This document shows positions 1-11,776 of a stretch of 64,000 nt of DNA, piece by piece. The stretch's first letter is position 1. Each line of letters starts with the position of its first letter. The stretch is from Corylus avellana (Eukaryota > Streptophyta > Magnoliopsida > Fagales > Betulaceae): positions 38,341,142-38,405,141 of the forward strand of contig NC_081541.1 of NCBI RefSeq assembly GCF_901000735.1, given 5' to 3'. Below the pieces are notes generated by a model. It saw only the letters and a program-made list of their open reading frames with translations, searched no databases and was not told the DNA's origin. A program made the translations under genes and the position numbers.

Positions 1-198
1 ATATAGCATCCACACACTAAAGCCATTATAGGCTACATCTTTCCTTGATGAATGATTTTATTACATAGCTCTATTTATAGAGCTTTAACATAATTTCAAA
101 CACAAAACAAATTCCTTGAATTAAGGGTAATTAATAACAAATCAAATTAACAATAATTACAAATCAAATCCTCATTAATCAAAAGGATTTATATCACA
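1..198 (-). repeat. LTR remnant of a TRIM-like retrotransposon
   Basis: This stretch aligns by eye with the two LTRs of the element at 47583-49269: the same 'agcat...acacactaaag' start, a CTCTATTTATAGAG block at 70-83 and a GGATTTATATC end. On the minus strand the LTR would start TGTGATATAAATCC at 198, and the CTATAAATAG block would be its TATA box. The window edge cuts the other end, so it could be a solo LTR or the 3' LTR of a longer element. Similarity is partial; the middle (120-180) is diverged. Confidence 0.6.
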
Positions 199-420
199 TA
201 TGTTCAAAAGGCAACAAGAGCTATGCGTATCAATTACCTTTCATTTGCTGAGATTGGTTTCTTGAAGACCATGAATGGAAAAATGACTGCCAAGACAAAG
301 CTCATCTTCCTGGCCCTCAGCGCTGATGAGATTGAACCCACAACTAATAAAAAGTACAGTGAATTGCTGCAAGATCTTGCCTTAATCAAGGCATTTGTAA
401 TTGGAATACTTGTCCCCAAA
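199..420 (+). pseudogene. exon fragment, glycerophosphodiester phosphodiesterase-like
   Basis: An open frame runs from the LTR edge through ATG at 223 and ends in ...GILVPK, followed at once by GT (421), a plausible splice donor. The peptide (MNGKM..KTKLIF..., EPTTNKKYSELL, LIKAF..GILVPK) resembles from memory the plant GPI-anchored glycerophosphodiester phosphodiesterase-like family (SHV3/GDPDL) near the end of a phosphodiesterase domain. In a whole gene these proteins act at the cell wall/plasma membrane. Only about 74 residues are present, with no second exon recognisable in the window. A repeat arm starts straight after the putative donor and an LTR lies straight before, so I treat it as a relic or captured fragment. 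The family call is recognition only. Confidence 0.45.
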
Positions 421-870
421 GTATTGTGACCGAAACCCATTGGGGTGGTTTTTGCCACCCCTTTGTCTCATTGGGGTGGCTCAGCCACCCTCATCCGGCC
501 GTGGGGTGGCTTGCCACCCCCAAACCGGCCAGACGGAGTGGCTAGGCCACCCCCAATTTTTATTTTATTTTATTTTTTTTTTAATTTTTTTGAAAAAATA
601 TAATATTTTAATCTGTTTAATTTTTTTTAAAAAATATTTTCTTAAAAAATTGATTATATGACACGTGGTGATATTTGATTGGTGCTGACGTTGCGTTTTG
701 TTAAGTTTTGGATGAAATTTTAACAGAAATGTCATCTCCGTCTTTATGAAAACCACAAGTATTTTTTGTGATAAAAATAAAACCTTAACGGAGAAAAAAA
801 TAAAGTATTTAAACTCTGGGGGGTAAAAGAATATTTAACCTAAAGAATAAAGAGGGTTATATATATGATT
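421..870. mobile_element. half of a GGGTGGC-core MITE
   Basis: From 436 to 560 short stems of the form GGGGTGGC...GCCACCCC are repeated four to five times, then an AT-rich arm follows. Similar GC-rich cores sit inside inverted-repeat elements at 13151-13450 and 48125-48300. Only one arm is recognised here, so the element appears truncated by or joined to the exon fragment. No target duplication was found. Confidence 0.5.
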
Positions 871-1559
871 GACCTTAAACATAATTTTCCACGTATCTTA
901 ACTATGTTGTCATATCCTTCCACCAATCGTCATCCTTTTGAATAATAGGAAGTTTTTGTTTTCTATGCTCTTTTTAGTTATAAAGTGACGGTCCAAATGA
1001 ATTTCTTTAAATTTTTACAAACTTTCCTTAAAAACATAAACATATTTGTCATGTAAACAAAATTTAAGAGGCTTAATTAGCAAAATCGATAAACATTATT
1101 TTATTTCTTAAAAAAAATAGATTAGTAGGAAGTTGTAGATTTGTTATTTAAATTGTAACAACATTAAATAAAAAAAAAAAAGATGATGGTAAATGGAGTA
1201 AAAACAGGGAAAAAGAAAGCAAAAGGACACGTGTCAATAAAATCTGACCAATCAACATAGAATCTTTAATCAAATTTGACGGTCTCAATCAAGGCTGTCG
1301 TTTAATACAGCCTCAGTCCCTGTCAGTTTAGAATTTTCTTCGGTCCGTGATAAGCCACTCTCAAAGCACGTGAACCAGTGGTCAGGCTGAATTTTCCATT
1401 CCCATTTAATTGGAAGTTTCAAGTTTCCGTTTTTTTCAATAGACTCGACTAGAGGAAGTTTCGATATTTATAATTTTATACATGCTGACTTTGAATGAAA
1501 TTAGGTAGGAGGAATGTTTGATTTTTATCTCTCTTATTTGTTTTCATATAAGTAAAATT
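871..1559. other. AT-rich DNA, nothing recognised
   Basis: No plausible coding frame or element end is seen. A G-box-like palindrome GACACGTGTC lies at about 1227-1237, but there is no gene beside it, so I attach no function. Confidence 0.5.
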
Positions 1560-2165
1560 GTTATTGATTTGAGTTAAGTCGAGCTTTAAAATTTTAAAAT
1601 TTGTTTGTTTATGAAAATGCTTATTTGAGTTAAACTTAAGTTCGAATCGAACTATAAAATGTGTGTTTAAACTGGCTCGTTGGAAGCTCGGGCGAGCTTG
1701 AGTTCAAGCTCGTTGAGAATGCTATTTGAGCCGAGTTGAGCTGAACAGGGCTCAACTTGAACTCGAGTTATGCTATTAAATATTAAGTAATTAGATAATA
1801 TATTAGTTTATGAACTAACTAGATAGTATTTTAACTAATATACCCACATATAAATATTAAGTAACCTATATAACATATATTATTTAATTACTAATATGCA
1901 TACTTAAATTTATATAACTAATTTTTAGTAATATATATATATACACAAAATATATGAACAAGCTAATGAGTTGAGTAAACAATTTGGTCGAGCTTTAAAT
2001 AGGTTAAGCTTACGAGCCCCTATTAAGTTTTATCTAGCGAGTTGGGTATGTATCATTTGTTAATCGAGCGGGCTATTACAGTAACGAGCGGTTTGTACAA
2101 TATCGAGTTCGGGTTGAATTAAACTGAGCTAGTTGTCGAACAGACTAGTTTATTTACAGCCCTAC
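1560..2165. repeat. degraded GAGCTCG-rich dispersed repeat
   Basis: The stretch is full of variants of GAGCTCGAG, GAGCTTGAG and CGAGCTTTAAA. It ends in TTTACAGCCCTACGTA, a kind of end I associate with old dispersed plant repeats. A matching opposite end (AGGGCTGTAAA) is not visible, so class and borders are unknown. Confidence 0.35.
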
Positions 2166-2609
2166 GTAGTACGTACAAGAGATGACAAATTTATTATTAA
2201 ATTTATAAAATTTATATGTGAGTCTCATAAATTTAATGATAATTTTTTTAATAAAAAAATATACAAAAAAATATATAAAAAAATAACACTAAATAAAACT
2301 CATTAGATATACACCCACAAAATACACAGGCACACACAGATAGACCTTCACATCCAAAAAAATGTACTCCATAGAGATAGGGAGATCATTGGTTTTCTTT
2401 CTTTCTTTTTCTTCTCCCGGCCTTTTGGTGTTAGGTTAATATTTTCTTTTTCGAGGAATGCTTCTCTTCATTCCCAAGACCATCTGCTCACCATCTCATG
2501 TGAGTGCATCTTACCTTTTTCCAAAAAAATAAAAATAAAAATTAAGACATATAGATGGTGAGTAGATGGTGCAGAGAATGCAAAGGAGCATATCCTTTTT
2601 CCCTCTCTC

Positions 2610-2718
2610 TTTTTTTTTTTTTTTTTTTTTGACATCTCCGCACAAGAGGGGGGAGAGAGATTTAAACTAGTGACTTCCACTTTATAAAATGTGGTTTTAA
2701 CTAATTGAACTACCTCTT
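2610..2718 (-). mobile_element. tRNA-derived SINE, minus strand
   Basis: Read on the minus strand: GAGGTAGTTCAATTAGTTAA (A-box-like), then CACTAGTTTAAATCTC (B-box-like), then a run of about 21 A (poly-T at 2610-2630 on the plus strand). This order is that of a tRNA-derived SINE with its tail. It is about 105 bp long. I could not define the target duplication. Confidence 0.6.
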
Positions 2719-4734
2719 GAAAACTTTTTTTTTTCCCTTTTTAAGAAAGGTTAATCTTTTGTTGTTGGTACATAAAGGAGCTTAAATTGGTATTGTTTTT
2801 ATTGGTTTGGTTGTTTCATAGTTCAACGGCCATCATAATTGTTATTGGTACAAGGACTGATTATTCTCCCATCCACAAAAGGGTTATCCAATGGCACCTT
2901 TGTCATTATCCCCATTTGTTTGATTTGAATTTTATTTAAGGAGAAAAGTTTTGGAAATATATATATATATATATAAAGAAAGTCCCTTAAAAAAATTTGC
3001 ATTTGAAAACATAAAAGTTTATAAAGAAAAGAATGTCTTTTTTTTTGGGGGGGATGGAAGTGAAGACAATTATCTCTTTATCTCTCTTTGCTAAAAAAAA
3101 AAAAAAAAAAAAATTTCTTCTCTCTTTGATAAGGTTTATATATTAGTATGTCAGTGGACCCCAACAATCTTATTTGAAGTTGTCACTCTAATGATTGGAT
3201 GTTTAAATTTTTTTCAGCTTCTCTTATCTTATTTAACTCCAACCTTTTTTTTTTTTTTTTTTTTGGTAAGATGACTTTTGAGGTGTAGGCTATAGCTATG
3301 CACGCCATAGCCAGAGTTATTGATGTTTAAAATCCAATTCTTTCTTCTTTGACGATTATAAACAGTACAGAGATACGATGTGATTGTTAAATACTTTTCT
3401 CTTTCTCAATACTACTTATTTTATTTTTTTTCAAAAAAATCACATTAAAATATTTTTACTTTTTATATTCCATCATTTATTTTTTATATTAATAAAATAT
3501 AAAAATTTTTCACTTTCATATAAAAAAATTTTAATACTATATATGACATCAACTACGGTGTCAAAAGGAAAGGAGTTAAAAGTGTTTAACGAACAAGGCC
3601 TATGATAAGACCTCTTGTGCCTTAAGTGATTTTGACATTAAAATTTTAGCTTTTAATTTTGCAAATTTATGATCCCAATTTGAGCCCTTTAAAATGTGAA
3701 CTTTTATCAACTATTTCGTCAATTTTGGATAGAATGTTGTTGATGTGACTATACTCGAGTCGACGGTTTGAAGTATCATTTATTTTAAATATTAAACTTT
3801 ATCATTATTATCTTTAGTATTATTATTTTTAAATATTTAAATATACAAATAGTTTGGAATTGAAGTGTGCGATGAAGTTTAGAACTCTCGAGAGTCTAGA
3901 GCCCTTTAGTCTCTCTCATTCCCTCTACCCTCCCTACTAGATTTTGTTGCTAAGAGAGAGGGGCTCTCGCTCCCCCTTATTCCTCCCCTACCCTTGTCTT
4001 TTGTTTTTTTTTTTTAATTTTTTTTTTTTTTAAAAAAAAAACTCGTTTTCTCTATAATTTGAAGGCCAGATTTGCAGAGTTAATTTACTCACCCTCCATT
4101 TCTAGCTTATTCCACCTCTAACGATGGTCTCCACACACTAGCGCGTGCAAGTGTAACAACTTAGGAACAAGCGCTAGTCATATCTGCGTTATCACCTTAA
4201 AATGACTAGTTAATTTAAAATTTCTTTATAATCACCTTATAAAGTCCAGTTCCACATAATAAGTAAGTAATGTGAGATTTAGCACCCATAAATACTTTTA
4301 TAAACCACACACTTTCTATGTGTGCTACTTATCTTCCCAACATGAAATTGAGTTGTTACAAACTCCCTCTTTAAACCCATAACAATGTTCTTTCTCCCAC
4401 TGCGACTTCAAAGCTCGAGTGCTACTGTAGTCGGTATTTTAATAAGGAGATCAACCTATGGTTTGTCTCTTCAAACCGCCACTCATGGCTACATGGTTCT
4501 TGATAGAGATAACAAACTTCAAATGGGTCCAACCAATCTTTTGGCTCATTTCCAATTATCTTTAGATTTAGGTTGCAATTTATCAGTTGTACTAGGGTGT
4601 TTGTTGTGTTACCCCACTTTCTTTTATGCTGTATAGTTTGTTGTAATTTTCTCCTTTCCCTTCTTCCTTTGTAATTGCTTAGAAAATTGTATTTTTAATA
4701 TTAAAAATTGAAGTGCTCCAATCACATCGCAAAC
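2719..4734. other. unassigned AT-rich intergenic DNA
   Basis: It holds homopolymer runs (3092-3112, 3247-3264, 4008-4041) and a TA run at 2958-2974. A stretch at 4120-4380 resembles dispersed plant repeats, but I cannot name it. A short open frame at 4385-4636 shows no recognisable domain and I do not call it a gene. Confidence 0.5.
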
Positions 4735-5035
4735 TAAGCTTGAGTGTGGTTGGATAATCCCAAAAGTAGCTTTGGGGGTGGTTGAAACATTCCACTATCT
4801 TGAGAGGGTAATGGGATCACTCTCAAAACAGCCTCAGGGGAGCACCATTGAAATAGGCATGGGTGTGGTCGAACCATTCTCGAATAAAGCCTAGGGTTGG
4901 TCTCATCATTCTTGAAATAGCCTTGGGAATGGAATGTACGTCTTGGGATGATGAGACTACTTCTCAAACAGCCGTGGGATCCTTGGGCCCCCTCCCTAAA
5001 AAAACAACATTGGGGGGTAGTCTAACCACTCAAAT
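4735..5035. repeat. degenerate tandem repeat, GGTGTGGTYGRA type
   Basis: Blocks of about 40 bp recur with decay: 'gtgtggttgga...', 'gggtggttgaa...', 'gtgtggtcgaa...', 'gttggtctcat...', each followed by 'aacagcc' or 'aatagcc'. It looks like the worn core of a MITE similar in style to the GGGTGGC cores elsewhere. Confidence 0.4.
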
Positions 5036-5094
5036 TTTCAAAATTAAAAAATATTTAACAATAATTGTAAGTAATACAATAAAAAATAAATTTT

Positions 5095-5241
5095 AGAGGA
5101 AACTTTTCAAAACCCACCTGAACTTCCACTTTTTTTGACACTACCCCTTGAAAGTTTAAAAATTCTTAATTAATGATATCGAATTTTCAATTTCATTCAA
5201 AATGTGTCGAAGTTAAAGGGGTTTTGTGAAGGTTTCCCTAA
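5095..5241. mobile_element. small foldback MITE
   Basis: The left arm AGGAAACTTTTCAAAACC pairs with the right arm GGGGTTTTGTGAAGGTTTCC. CACTACCCCTTGAAAG sits in the left arm. The same style of foldback, with related ends, occurs at 34845-35270. Borders are set by the pairing; no target duplication was resolved. Confidence 0.5.
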
Positions 5242-6090
5242 ATTTTAATATTAAAAATAAATGGCATGTCACTCGTCAGTTCGAGTGGGGCATTGTCAAC
5301 TACTTTTTGTCTAAAATTTGATAGGATAGCTAATGGAGATTTGAGAGCTAAAAAAGATTCAAACTTATGTCTTAAATTTGCAGGATTAAAAATTAAGGTC
5401 TTAATGTTAAAATCATATAAAGCATAAGATGCCCTAGCATAATTTTTCAAATCGGAAATAAATAATGTTTGGTAATAACCGTAGAAATTTGAAATAAAAT
5501 ATAAATTTGGAGAATATAGTGGAAGCAAAGGGAAAATAATGACAAAAGAATTTGAGGTGGTTCGGCTTTAGAGGCCTACATCCATCACTATGGAAGATGT
5601 GATAGCTAGAGTAAATGTAAATAAGGTAATCAAATCCTGAAATTTAATTACAATCACACATAAATGATAAATATCCTAATAAGAAAAATATAAACCTTAT
5701 ATAGAAATCATATTATCTAACTGTATTGCCCTCGGTAATTACTAGGCTGTATTTAGCTTAGTAAGAGGGTTAGTAGGACTTCTAGGTTCATTAAGATCCT
5801 TGGGAGAAGATGTTGGGGCTTTTCGGTTCTAACCAAATGTTCAACAGAAACACCACAAAACGTTTGGCCTATAACCAAGAAATCACTGGGTAATAAAGTA
5901 CATTGAATGTTTGAATGGGGACCATTGAACGTTCGTTGAAATTTTTTTGACCCAATGGGTAATGACCCAGCATATGCCTTGCAACCCCTAAGCCATTGTG
6001 CAAACAGCACACCAAACGTTCGGTCCAGGACCACCAAATGTTCCCTGACCTTCAGGCTTGTCACAATAGCGTACTTAGCTTTTCCAACCC

Positions 6091-6097
6091 TATAAAA
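6091..6097 (+). promoter_or_regulatory. TATA box of solo LTR E
   Basis: TATAAAA within CAACCCTATAAAAACCTAC, followed 30-60 bp on by the CTTAGAGAAACTCTG region where transcripts of this LTR would be expected to start. The equivalent sequence in LTR H (27837-27910) has the same order. Confidence 0.6.
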
Positions 6098-7780
6098 ACC
6101 TACTCCCACGCCTTTCTAAGCCTCATTCTGTCCTTTAAGCCTTAGAGAAACTCTGTGTAACACCACCAAAATTAGCCTTGGCCAGCTTGGCAGGGTTACT
6201 GGCAGTTACCCTAGATAAACCAACTTGTGGCTAAATGAGGAATTACCTCTCTAAGCATTATCAGAGTTAATGCATAGGAATGTGAAATAAATTTGAAAAA
6301 CTATTAACCATTATAGAGACAAGTATATTCCTCGAAATTAAAGACATGGAGCAACTAGTAAAGATATAAAGCCAACTTGGTAATAACATGAAAATCTTAA
6401 AGCAAGGTCTGTAGTGGCAACTGTGCCACTCTTGAGTTCTAGAAACAAGCTCCCTATAAGAGTAATAACATCGTAAGTCTAACTACTTAGTAAGTAAACC
6501 TCACAATTAGGTATGACATGAGCTCCATATTATTAGGTAGAAATAAACGTACAGTTCTTGGTAAACATTAAAAGAGGTGTTGTCTCCATTAATACACATT
6601 GAAAATATTGTTTAGTTAATGAGAGAGTGGTGTATTCCTGACGGTAATCGCCCATGTGTATTAATGTAGAAAAACTAGTGCTTTATAGGTTATAACTATC
6701 ATGTATGGTTTACCCGAGATATTACCCATTCTTAACAGGGTTGGCGCTGTCTCGAGGGACCTTTAATACAATGCTAGTGCCCCGACCATTGTACCCTACC
6801 ATCCATAACACTAGCAGCCCGGCCGAGTCCTACCTCGGGTGGCCCATGCTACTAATGATGTCCATCCTATAGTGACTGCCCTTTAAGGCTGCGCCAGTCA
6901 CGAAACAACCATTGGACCCAAGGTCCATATATCACACAGACATTTGACCATAAAATCAAGTCTATATAGTAAGCCCATGGCCATTATACTGCACATACCG
7001 GCGTACCTTGTCATACGATGCATCTTATCAACCATTTATTAAAAGGAATTACCGAGTTATTACCAAAAATATAGATATGCTCATATCATATGCGTGGTCA
7101 GTCAACTGACATATCCCACGTTTTTAAGGAAAGTGTTTGGAAGTGTTTGTAAGTGTTTACTTACCTCATTCGTTCACTCAAGTCCTCCGACATCACAAAG
7201 CCCTGTTAGAATGAAAAACGAAGCATCATTATGCGCAGTACTAGAGGACCTCTACGAGCATGATGCCAAATCCTATCTTAAAAAAAAGGATTGCTGAACC
7301 TAATATTACATCAGTGGAACTTAAGGGCTGGTGCCCTGATCTTTGGTCGTACGTACGGCCTTGAGAGCGTACGTCCGGCTAGGGATTTAGGTATTCCGAC
7401 AAAAAGCTCCAAACTGTGTTTTAAGGCCTTTATTCAATCTAAGGGCTGATACATCTCATCCTAGGCCACTAAGCAAATACATGCATCGTAAGAAAACACA
7501 TTATCATGCAACATAAAGAATCGAAGAAGTGTTTTAAACTCTTTTGAAAACGTTTCTTTGTTTTTGTAAGGAAGGAATACAAAAGTTTAACAAAATGCCT
7601 TAAAACATAAAACTCTAGGAAAGCAGTAAGAACAATATTAAAAATGTAGAAATGGGCAAGGGGTTACCTTATAAAATGGCAAGATCACCAAGCTCTTCCT
7701 CTTTTCACCAAGAAAATCACTCCTCACACCAATTAGGGTTTTCTGGGGGTGAGAGAGGCTGAGGAGATGAATGAGAGTCT

Positions 7781-7787
7781 TATATAG
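7781..7787 (-). promoter_or_regulatory. TATA box of solo LTR F
   Basis: On the minus strand CCCCTATATAAGACTCTC is followed by a CT-rich leader and AAACCCTAATTGG. The GTACGTAC motif cluster lies directly upstream (7856-8085 in plus coordinates). Confidence 0.6.
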
Positions 7788-7855
7788 GGGTGGGAGGCAT
7801 AGCATTATAGGAAAAAGTGGATAATGGGTTAAAACTACTTTTCAAGGTCGCAGTG

Positions 7856-8085
7856 TACGTACGGTACTATTGGGCGCATGTACGGTACTATTACACATTG
7901 GATAAAAGGGTTCAGTTGTACGTTCTGATGTATTGCCCATTAGATCAAAGACTAGTCAACGTACGTATGGGTGGTCCCCTAGCGTACGTCCTCATTGAAG
8001 ACAAGAGCATACATACGGTGGTCCCCTAGCGTATGTCCTCACTAAAGACAGGTGTGTACGTACGGGTACTCCTTGCATACGTACG
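7856..8085 (-). repeat. GTACGTAC-type motif array in U3 of LTR F
   Basis: About eight copies of GTACGTACGG or near variants (7858, 7884, 7918, 7960, 7983, 8011, 8032, 8056, 8075) are spaced 20-50 bp apart. Some sit in about 50-bp repeats ending GGTCCCCTAGCGTA. The core is self-complementary. A second small cluster of the same motif is at 7348-7380, in the transcribed part. Confidence 0.7.
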
Positions 8086-10852
8086 GTCACAAGGGTGGAA
8101 ATTTAGGTTTTGGCCTCAAGGCTTTTTGGTTAAGTGTGAGGGCTTCGGCCTTTTGTTTTAAAGCTCAGCTTTATGAGATATTAACCTTAATGAGTCTTAA
8201 ATAGAACAATTGTTTTTTATTGGGGTATTACACTCTGCTTGAGTGTCTTGTGAGTTGTGAGAAGTGAGAAGTGAAGGAAGGCTTTCTTGGAGGTTCTTTC
8301 TCTAGAGAGATAACCTCCTTAATTTGGTTCATTCTTTACCTAGTTGTTACTCTGGTTAAGTTTTTTACATAGCTTGGTTACTAGTTCTAGGCTTATGTTA
8401 TTGTTTTAGGTTTTAATCTTGGTTTAAACATGGGTTATTTCATTCTTGTTGGACGTACTTTATTCTGCATGGAGATGCTATTTTGGGCTAGGAGTATGTT
8501 AGATACCTTTTTGTGACCTTAGATCTTGCTTAAAAGTGATTAGGAGGCTGCTTGGTTCAAAATGGGTTTTCTGCCCAGTAGAGAATGTTCGCACCTTTCT
8601 AGCCAAACGTTTGGCTTCAAGTCCAAACGTTCGCGCTATTTGGCATAACGTTCGCTAGCCAAGCAGAAACTATGTTTGGACATTTTTGGGTCTAGGACTC
8701 ATTTTAGCTCAGATTTAGGATTGATATTAGGTCTTTTCATAGATTTCGAGGGTGTGGAACATTTGGAGGAATTTGTGGAGAAACTTTACAATCCGGGTGA
8801 GTACAAACTCACATGAATACTTTTTATTACTTTTTCCGTATTGCACAACTATTTTATGTGTACCAAACATGCATCTTGAAAACTCTCATGAAATACATTT
8901 TGATTTACGATGAACTCTATTTTGTAAAAACATGTGTTGCTTAAGCAAGATAATGAACATGGTGAGATTTGTAAGAGCATGCATGCATAAGACGGATAAG
9001 ACTAATTCCATCGTATGACATGGTACACAGGTACATGCGGGATAACCGTCATAGACTTACCATACATGTTAAATAATGGTCAAGCGTGTGTGTTATATGG
9101 GTTTTGGATTCAATAGTTGTTTTGTGACCAGTGCAACTATGTTTGATTGGCGGGTCACTATAGGACGTACATTATTAGTAGCATGGGCCACTCGAGGTCG
9201 AACTCGGTCGAGCTGCTAATGTTATGAACGGTAGCATACAATGGTCGAGGTACCGGCATTGTACTACAGGTTCCTCGTGACAGTGCCAACCCTGTTAAGA
9301 ATGAGTAATATGTCGGGTACACCATACAGTTTGAACTATGACTTCATTCTCATAATTACAACGTATATTATATCTATATTGCATTCATAATAAGGTATCA
9401 CCTCATAATGTTACATGTGTTTTATTAACAACTGAGTTCATCATTCAAATGACATGTACATTGTGAGCATTTTTACTCACTGAGTTGTCGGACTTACCCT
9501 TGTATTCTTTTTCCTCCATTATGAATATATGTGCTGTTATAGCTAGTTTAGTAGATGATGGATTCGGGGAGCCAATTAGTGGTGGTGAAGGACTTAATCT
9601 AAGTCATTTTTGAGAATCTCGAACCGGTATGACTCAAATCCATGTGGGATGCTGGAGGAACTATCCGTCAGGAATTGATCGAGATTGTATTTATGTTATG
9701 TTTGGTTAAGCATAGGCGTTGATGCTATTTCACAACAATTAGTAGTAGTCTGTATTATGTTTGATGACTAGTCTCTCACCAATACATTTGAAGATCTATC
9801 TATGTTATGACATTTAAGTTTCATTCTAGTTATTATGGTTGTGGTTTAAATTATTGTTATCTCTGTCCCTTAGTTAAAGTTTTCTGTTGCAGTCTCTCTT
9901 CGAAAAGGATAAGATCCCTAAGTCTTGTTTCGATGAGGAATAAGGCTGGGAGGCAAACCATTAAGTTAATTACTAGTTAATTGATTTCATTGGGCATTAC
10001 ACTAACATCACTTCAAACTCAAAGTGAAAGCTTGAGTTTGGAAAGAAAAAAAATTGACATTTTTCTGTTATTGCTAAAATGGATTTGATGTAGCAAGAAC
10101 TCAGTTTTGAATATGAGCTTGACCTTCAAATCCATTGATCAAGCTTATAAAGAATCTTGTGCAACACGAGCAATAAGTTGGACATGTGCTTGGAAAGGGC
10201 AATAATCTTATACAATGCGAAGTCGGTATGGGTGTAAGCTTGATTTGGTGATGTCGGCAAGAGACATTGGTCGCCATCGTACGTGGCGGTAGAAGATCAT
10301 TGAAAGTGGTAGCTAGACGGGTCGACAAAGACGGCAGTTGGATCAATGGGATGAAAAAGGGCAAAAATTGGGCCAAAAGAAAGTTTTTACTTGTGCGAAA
10401 TGATAGTGCTAATTGGTCTGAGAGATAAGGCAATTTAGGAAAATAGACATGGTTAGTTGGATTAAATCGGGTCACTAGATCTGCGACAGGCGCATGCATT
10501 GCACATGCGTGTGTGAAATAGAGTGCTAGAGAAGCGGCACATGTAGCGTGTGAGGGAAAAGGACACAAGTGATTAGTTTGTGAAGGATGATGGCTACGAG
10601 TGACTGGGCTGAAAAAATCTTTGGGCAGGATGTATGAGCACGTGAGACCTTGGTTTTGGCTAATTTTTGTTAAATTTTATAGATCGATCTCTGGGCTTTT
10701 GATTGATGTACTCACACATTGGATATGATGCTCCAAAGGTGGTGATTTGAAGCAAACAATAGTTGAACGGTTGTGAGGAACGTTGAGAGGGAGGTACCAC
10801 CGTGAAGGACACCAGAAAAAGGAAAGATAAAGTTGGAGTTTACAAGAAAGTG

Positions 10853-10864
10853 GCTATGATACCA
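10853..10864 (-). other. primer binding site, initiator Met tRNA
   Basis: TGGTATCATAGC on the minus strand directly after the LTR boundary. It is a close variant of the plant Copia/TRIM primer site TGGTATCAGAGC, complementary to the 3' end of initiator methionine tRNA. It fixes the orientation of the host element as minus. A copy lies at 20173-20184. Confidence 0.75.
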
Positions 10865-11124
10865 TATAAAATTTTTGAAACGAAATATAAATTGGGAGAA
10901 TATAGCGTAAGCAAAAGGGAAAATGAGGATAAGATAATTTTAAGATGTTTTGAACTTAGAGGCCTACATCCACGAGTAGGGAAGAGCCTGCATAGTAAAT
11001 ACACTAATAAGGAAAATATAAACCTAATAATAACCTAATAATGAGGATAAGAGAATTTTAAGATGTTCTAACAATAACAACTTCCTGTCTTGTTTATTTT
11101 TTATGACCTAATTATCTTAAAAGA

Positions 11125-11722
11125 TTAAGGGATAATTACATTTTCCCTCCATCAACTACAACGTAGTGTCAATTTCCCCATGAACTGCCAACCTTACTTT
11201 CGGACCCTATCAGACTACCATTTTCTTCCTAAAACTCCCTTCCGCCAGTCAAACTCCTTAAAAAATTTGAAATGACCTAAATACCCTAACTTTATAAACA
11301 AAAATTACATATAATACCCTTAAAATTAAACAAATTCATATATATATTATACCAGTTTCAACAAAAAAAAAAATCAAAAATCAAAAATCAAAACTAAAAC
11401 ACTAAATAAAAATTAGGGGTAATTACCTTTTCCCCCATCAACTACAACACATTGTTAATTTCCCCCCATGAACTGCCAAACCTTACTGCTTGATCCTATC
11501 AAACTACCATTTTCTTTCCAAAACCCCCATTCCATCAGTGAAACTCGTTAAATTAGATGGAATATTCTCTTTTAGATGTTAAATCTCATTAAAAGACAGA
11601 AATACCCTCAAATAAAAAATTCAAACAAAAAATATAAATATATAAAATTTATAAATTATTATTTTTTTTAAAAAAAAAAAAATTAGGGGGTGGCTGCTGG
11701 TTGGTAGCCACCCCTCAATATG

Positions 11723-11776
<54 letters not shown>

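Larger units (their letters stand above)
6156..8232 (-). mobile_element. solo LTR F (Ty3/gypsy-like), CTCTG duplication
   Basis: It is bounded by TGTAACACC (left) and GGGGTATTACA (right) and flanked by perfect CTCTG copies at 6151-6155 and 8233-8237. It is 2077 bp with no internal region, so a solo LTR. Orientation is minus: the TATA box, the GTACGTAC-rich U3 (7856-8085) and the end GCCAAGGCTAATTTTGG all match the LTR at 26446-31306 read forward. It sits about 60 bp downstream of the TATA box of LTR E, splitting its R region. Confidence 0.9.
5722..10001 (+). mobile_element. solo LTR E (Ty3/gypsy-like), CTAAC duplication
   Basis: It starts TGTATTGCCC and ends GGGCATTACA, flanked by perfect CTAAC copies at 5717-5721 and 10002-10006. 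No internal region is present, so it is a solo LTR left by LTR-LTR recombination. Its own length is about 2.2 kb once the nested LTR at 6156-8232 (plus its 5-bp duplication) is removed. A TATA box lies at 6091. AACGTT-type motifs cluster at 5856-6020 and again at 8586-8656. The conserved block 8970-9330 is shared with the LTRs at 26446-31306 and 27426-30046. The superfamily is inferred from the terminal style and 5-bp duplication, not from protein. Confidence 0.9.
5480..11073 (-). mobile_element. small LTR retrotransposon (TRIM-like), nested host
   Basis: Two related LTRs bound it: left 5480-5721 plus base 10007, right 10865-11073 (shared ATATAAAT.GGGAGAATATAG and GAGGCCTACATCCA). It is flanked on both sides by the 5-bp duplication ATAAC (5475-5479 and 11074-11078). 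On the minus strand a primer site TGGTATCATAGC (10864-10853) follows the 5' LTR, and a purine-rich tract TTTGAGTTTGAAGTGA precedes the 3' LTR. Without its 4285-bp insertion it is about 1.3 kb, with an 857-bp interior. A 155-residue minus-strand open frame at 10101-10568 matches no retroviral domain I know, so the element is non-autonomous. The right part is repeated at 19322-20393. Confidence 0.85.

Noticed and set aside
10101..10568. 155-residue minus-strand open frame, repeated at 19421-19888
   Set aside because: It lies in the interior of a TRIM-like element, has no recognisable domain and no retroviral motif. The two copies simply reflect the large duplication, so conservation gives no evidence of coding.
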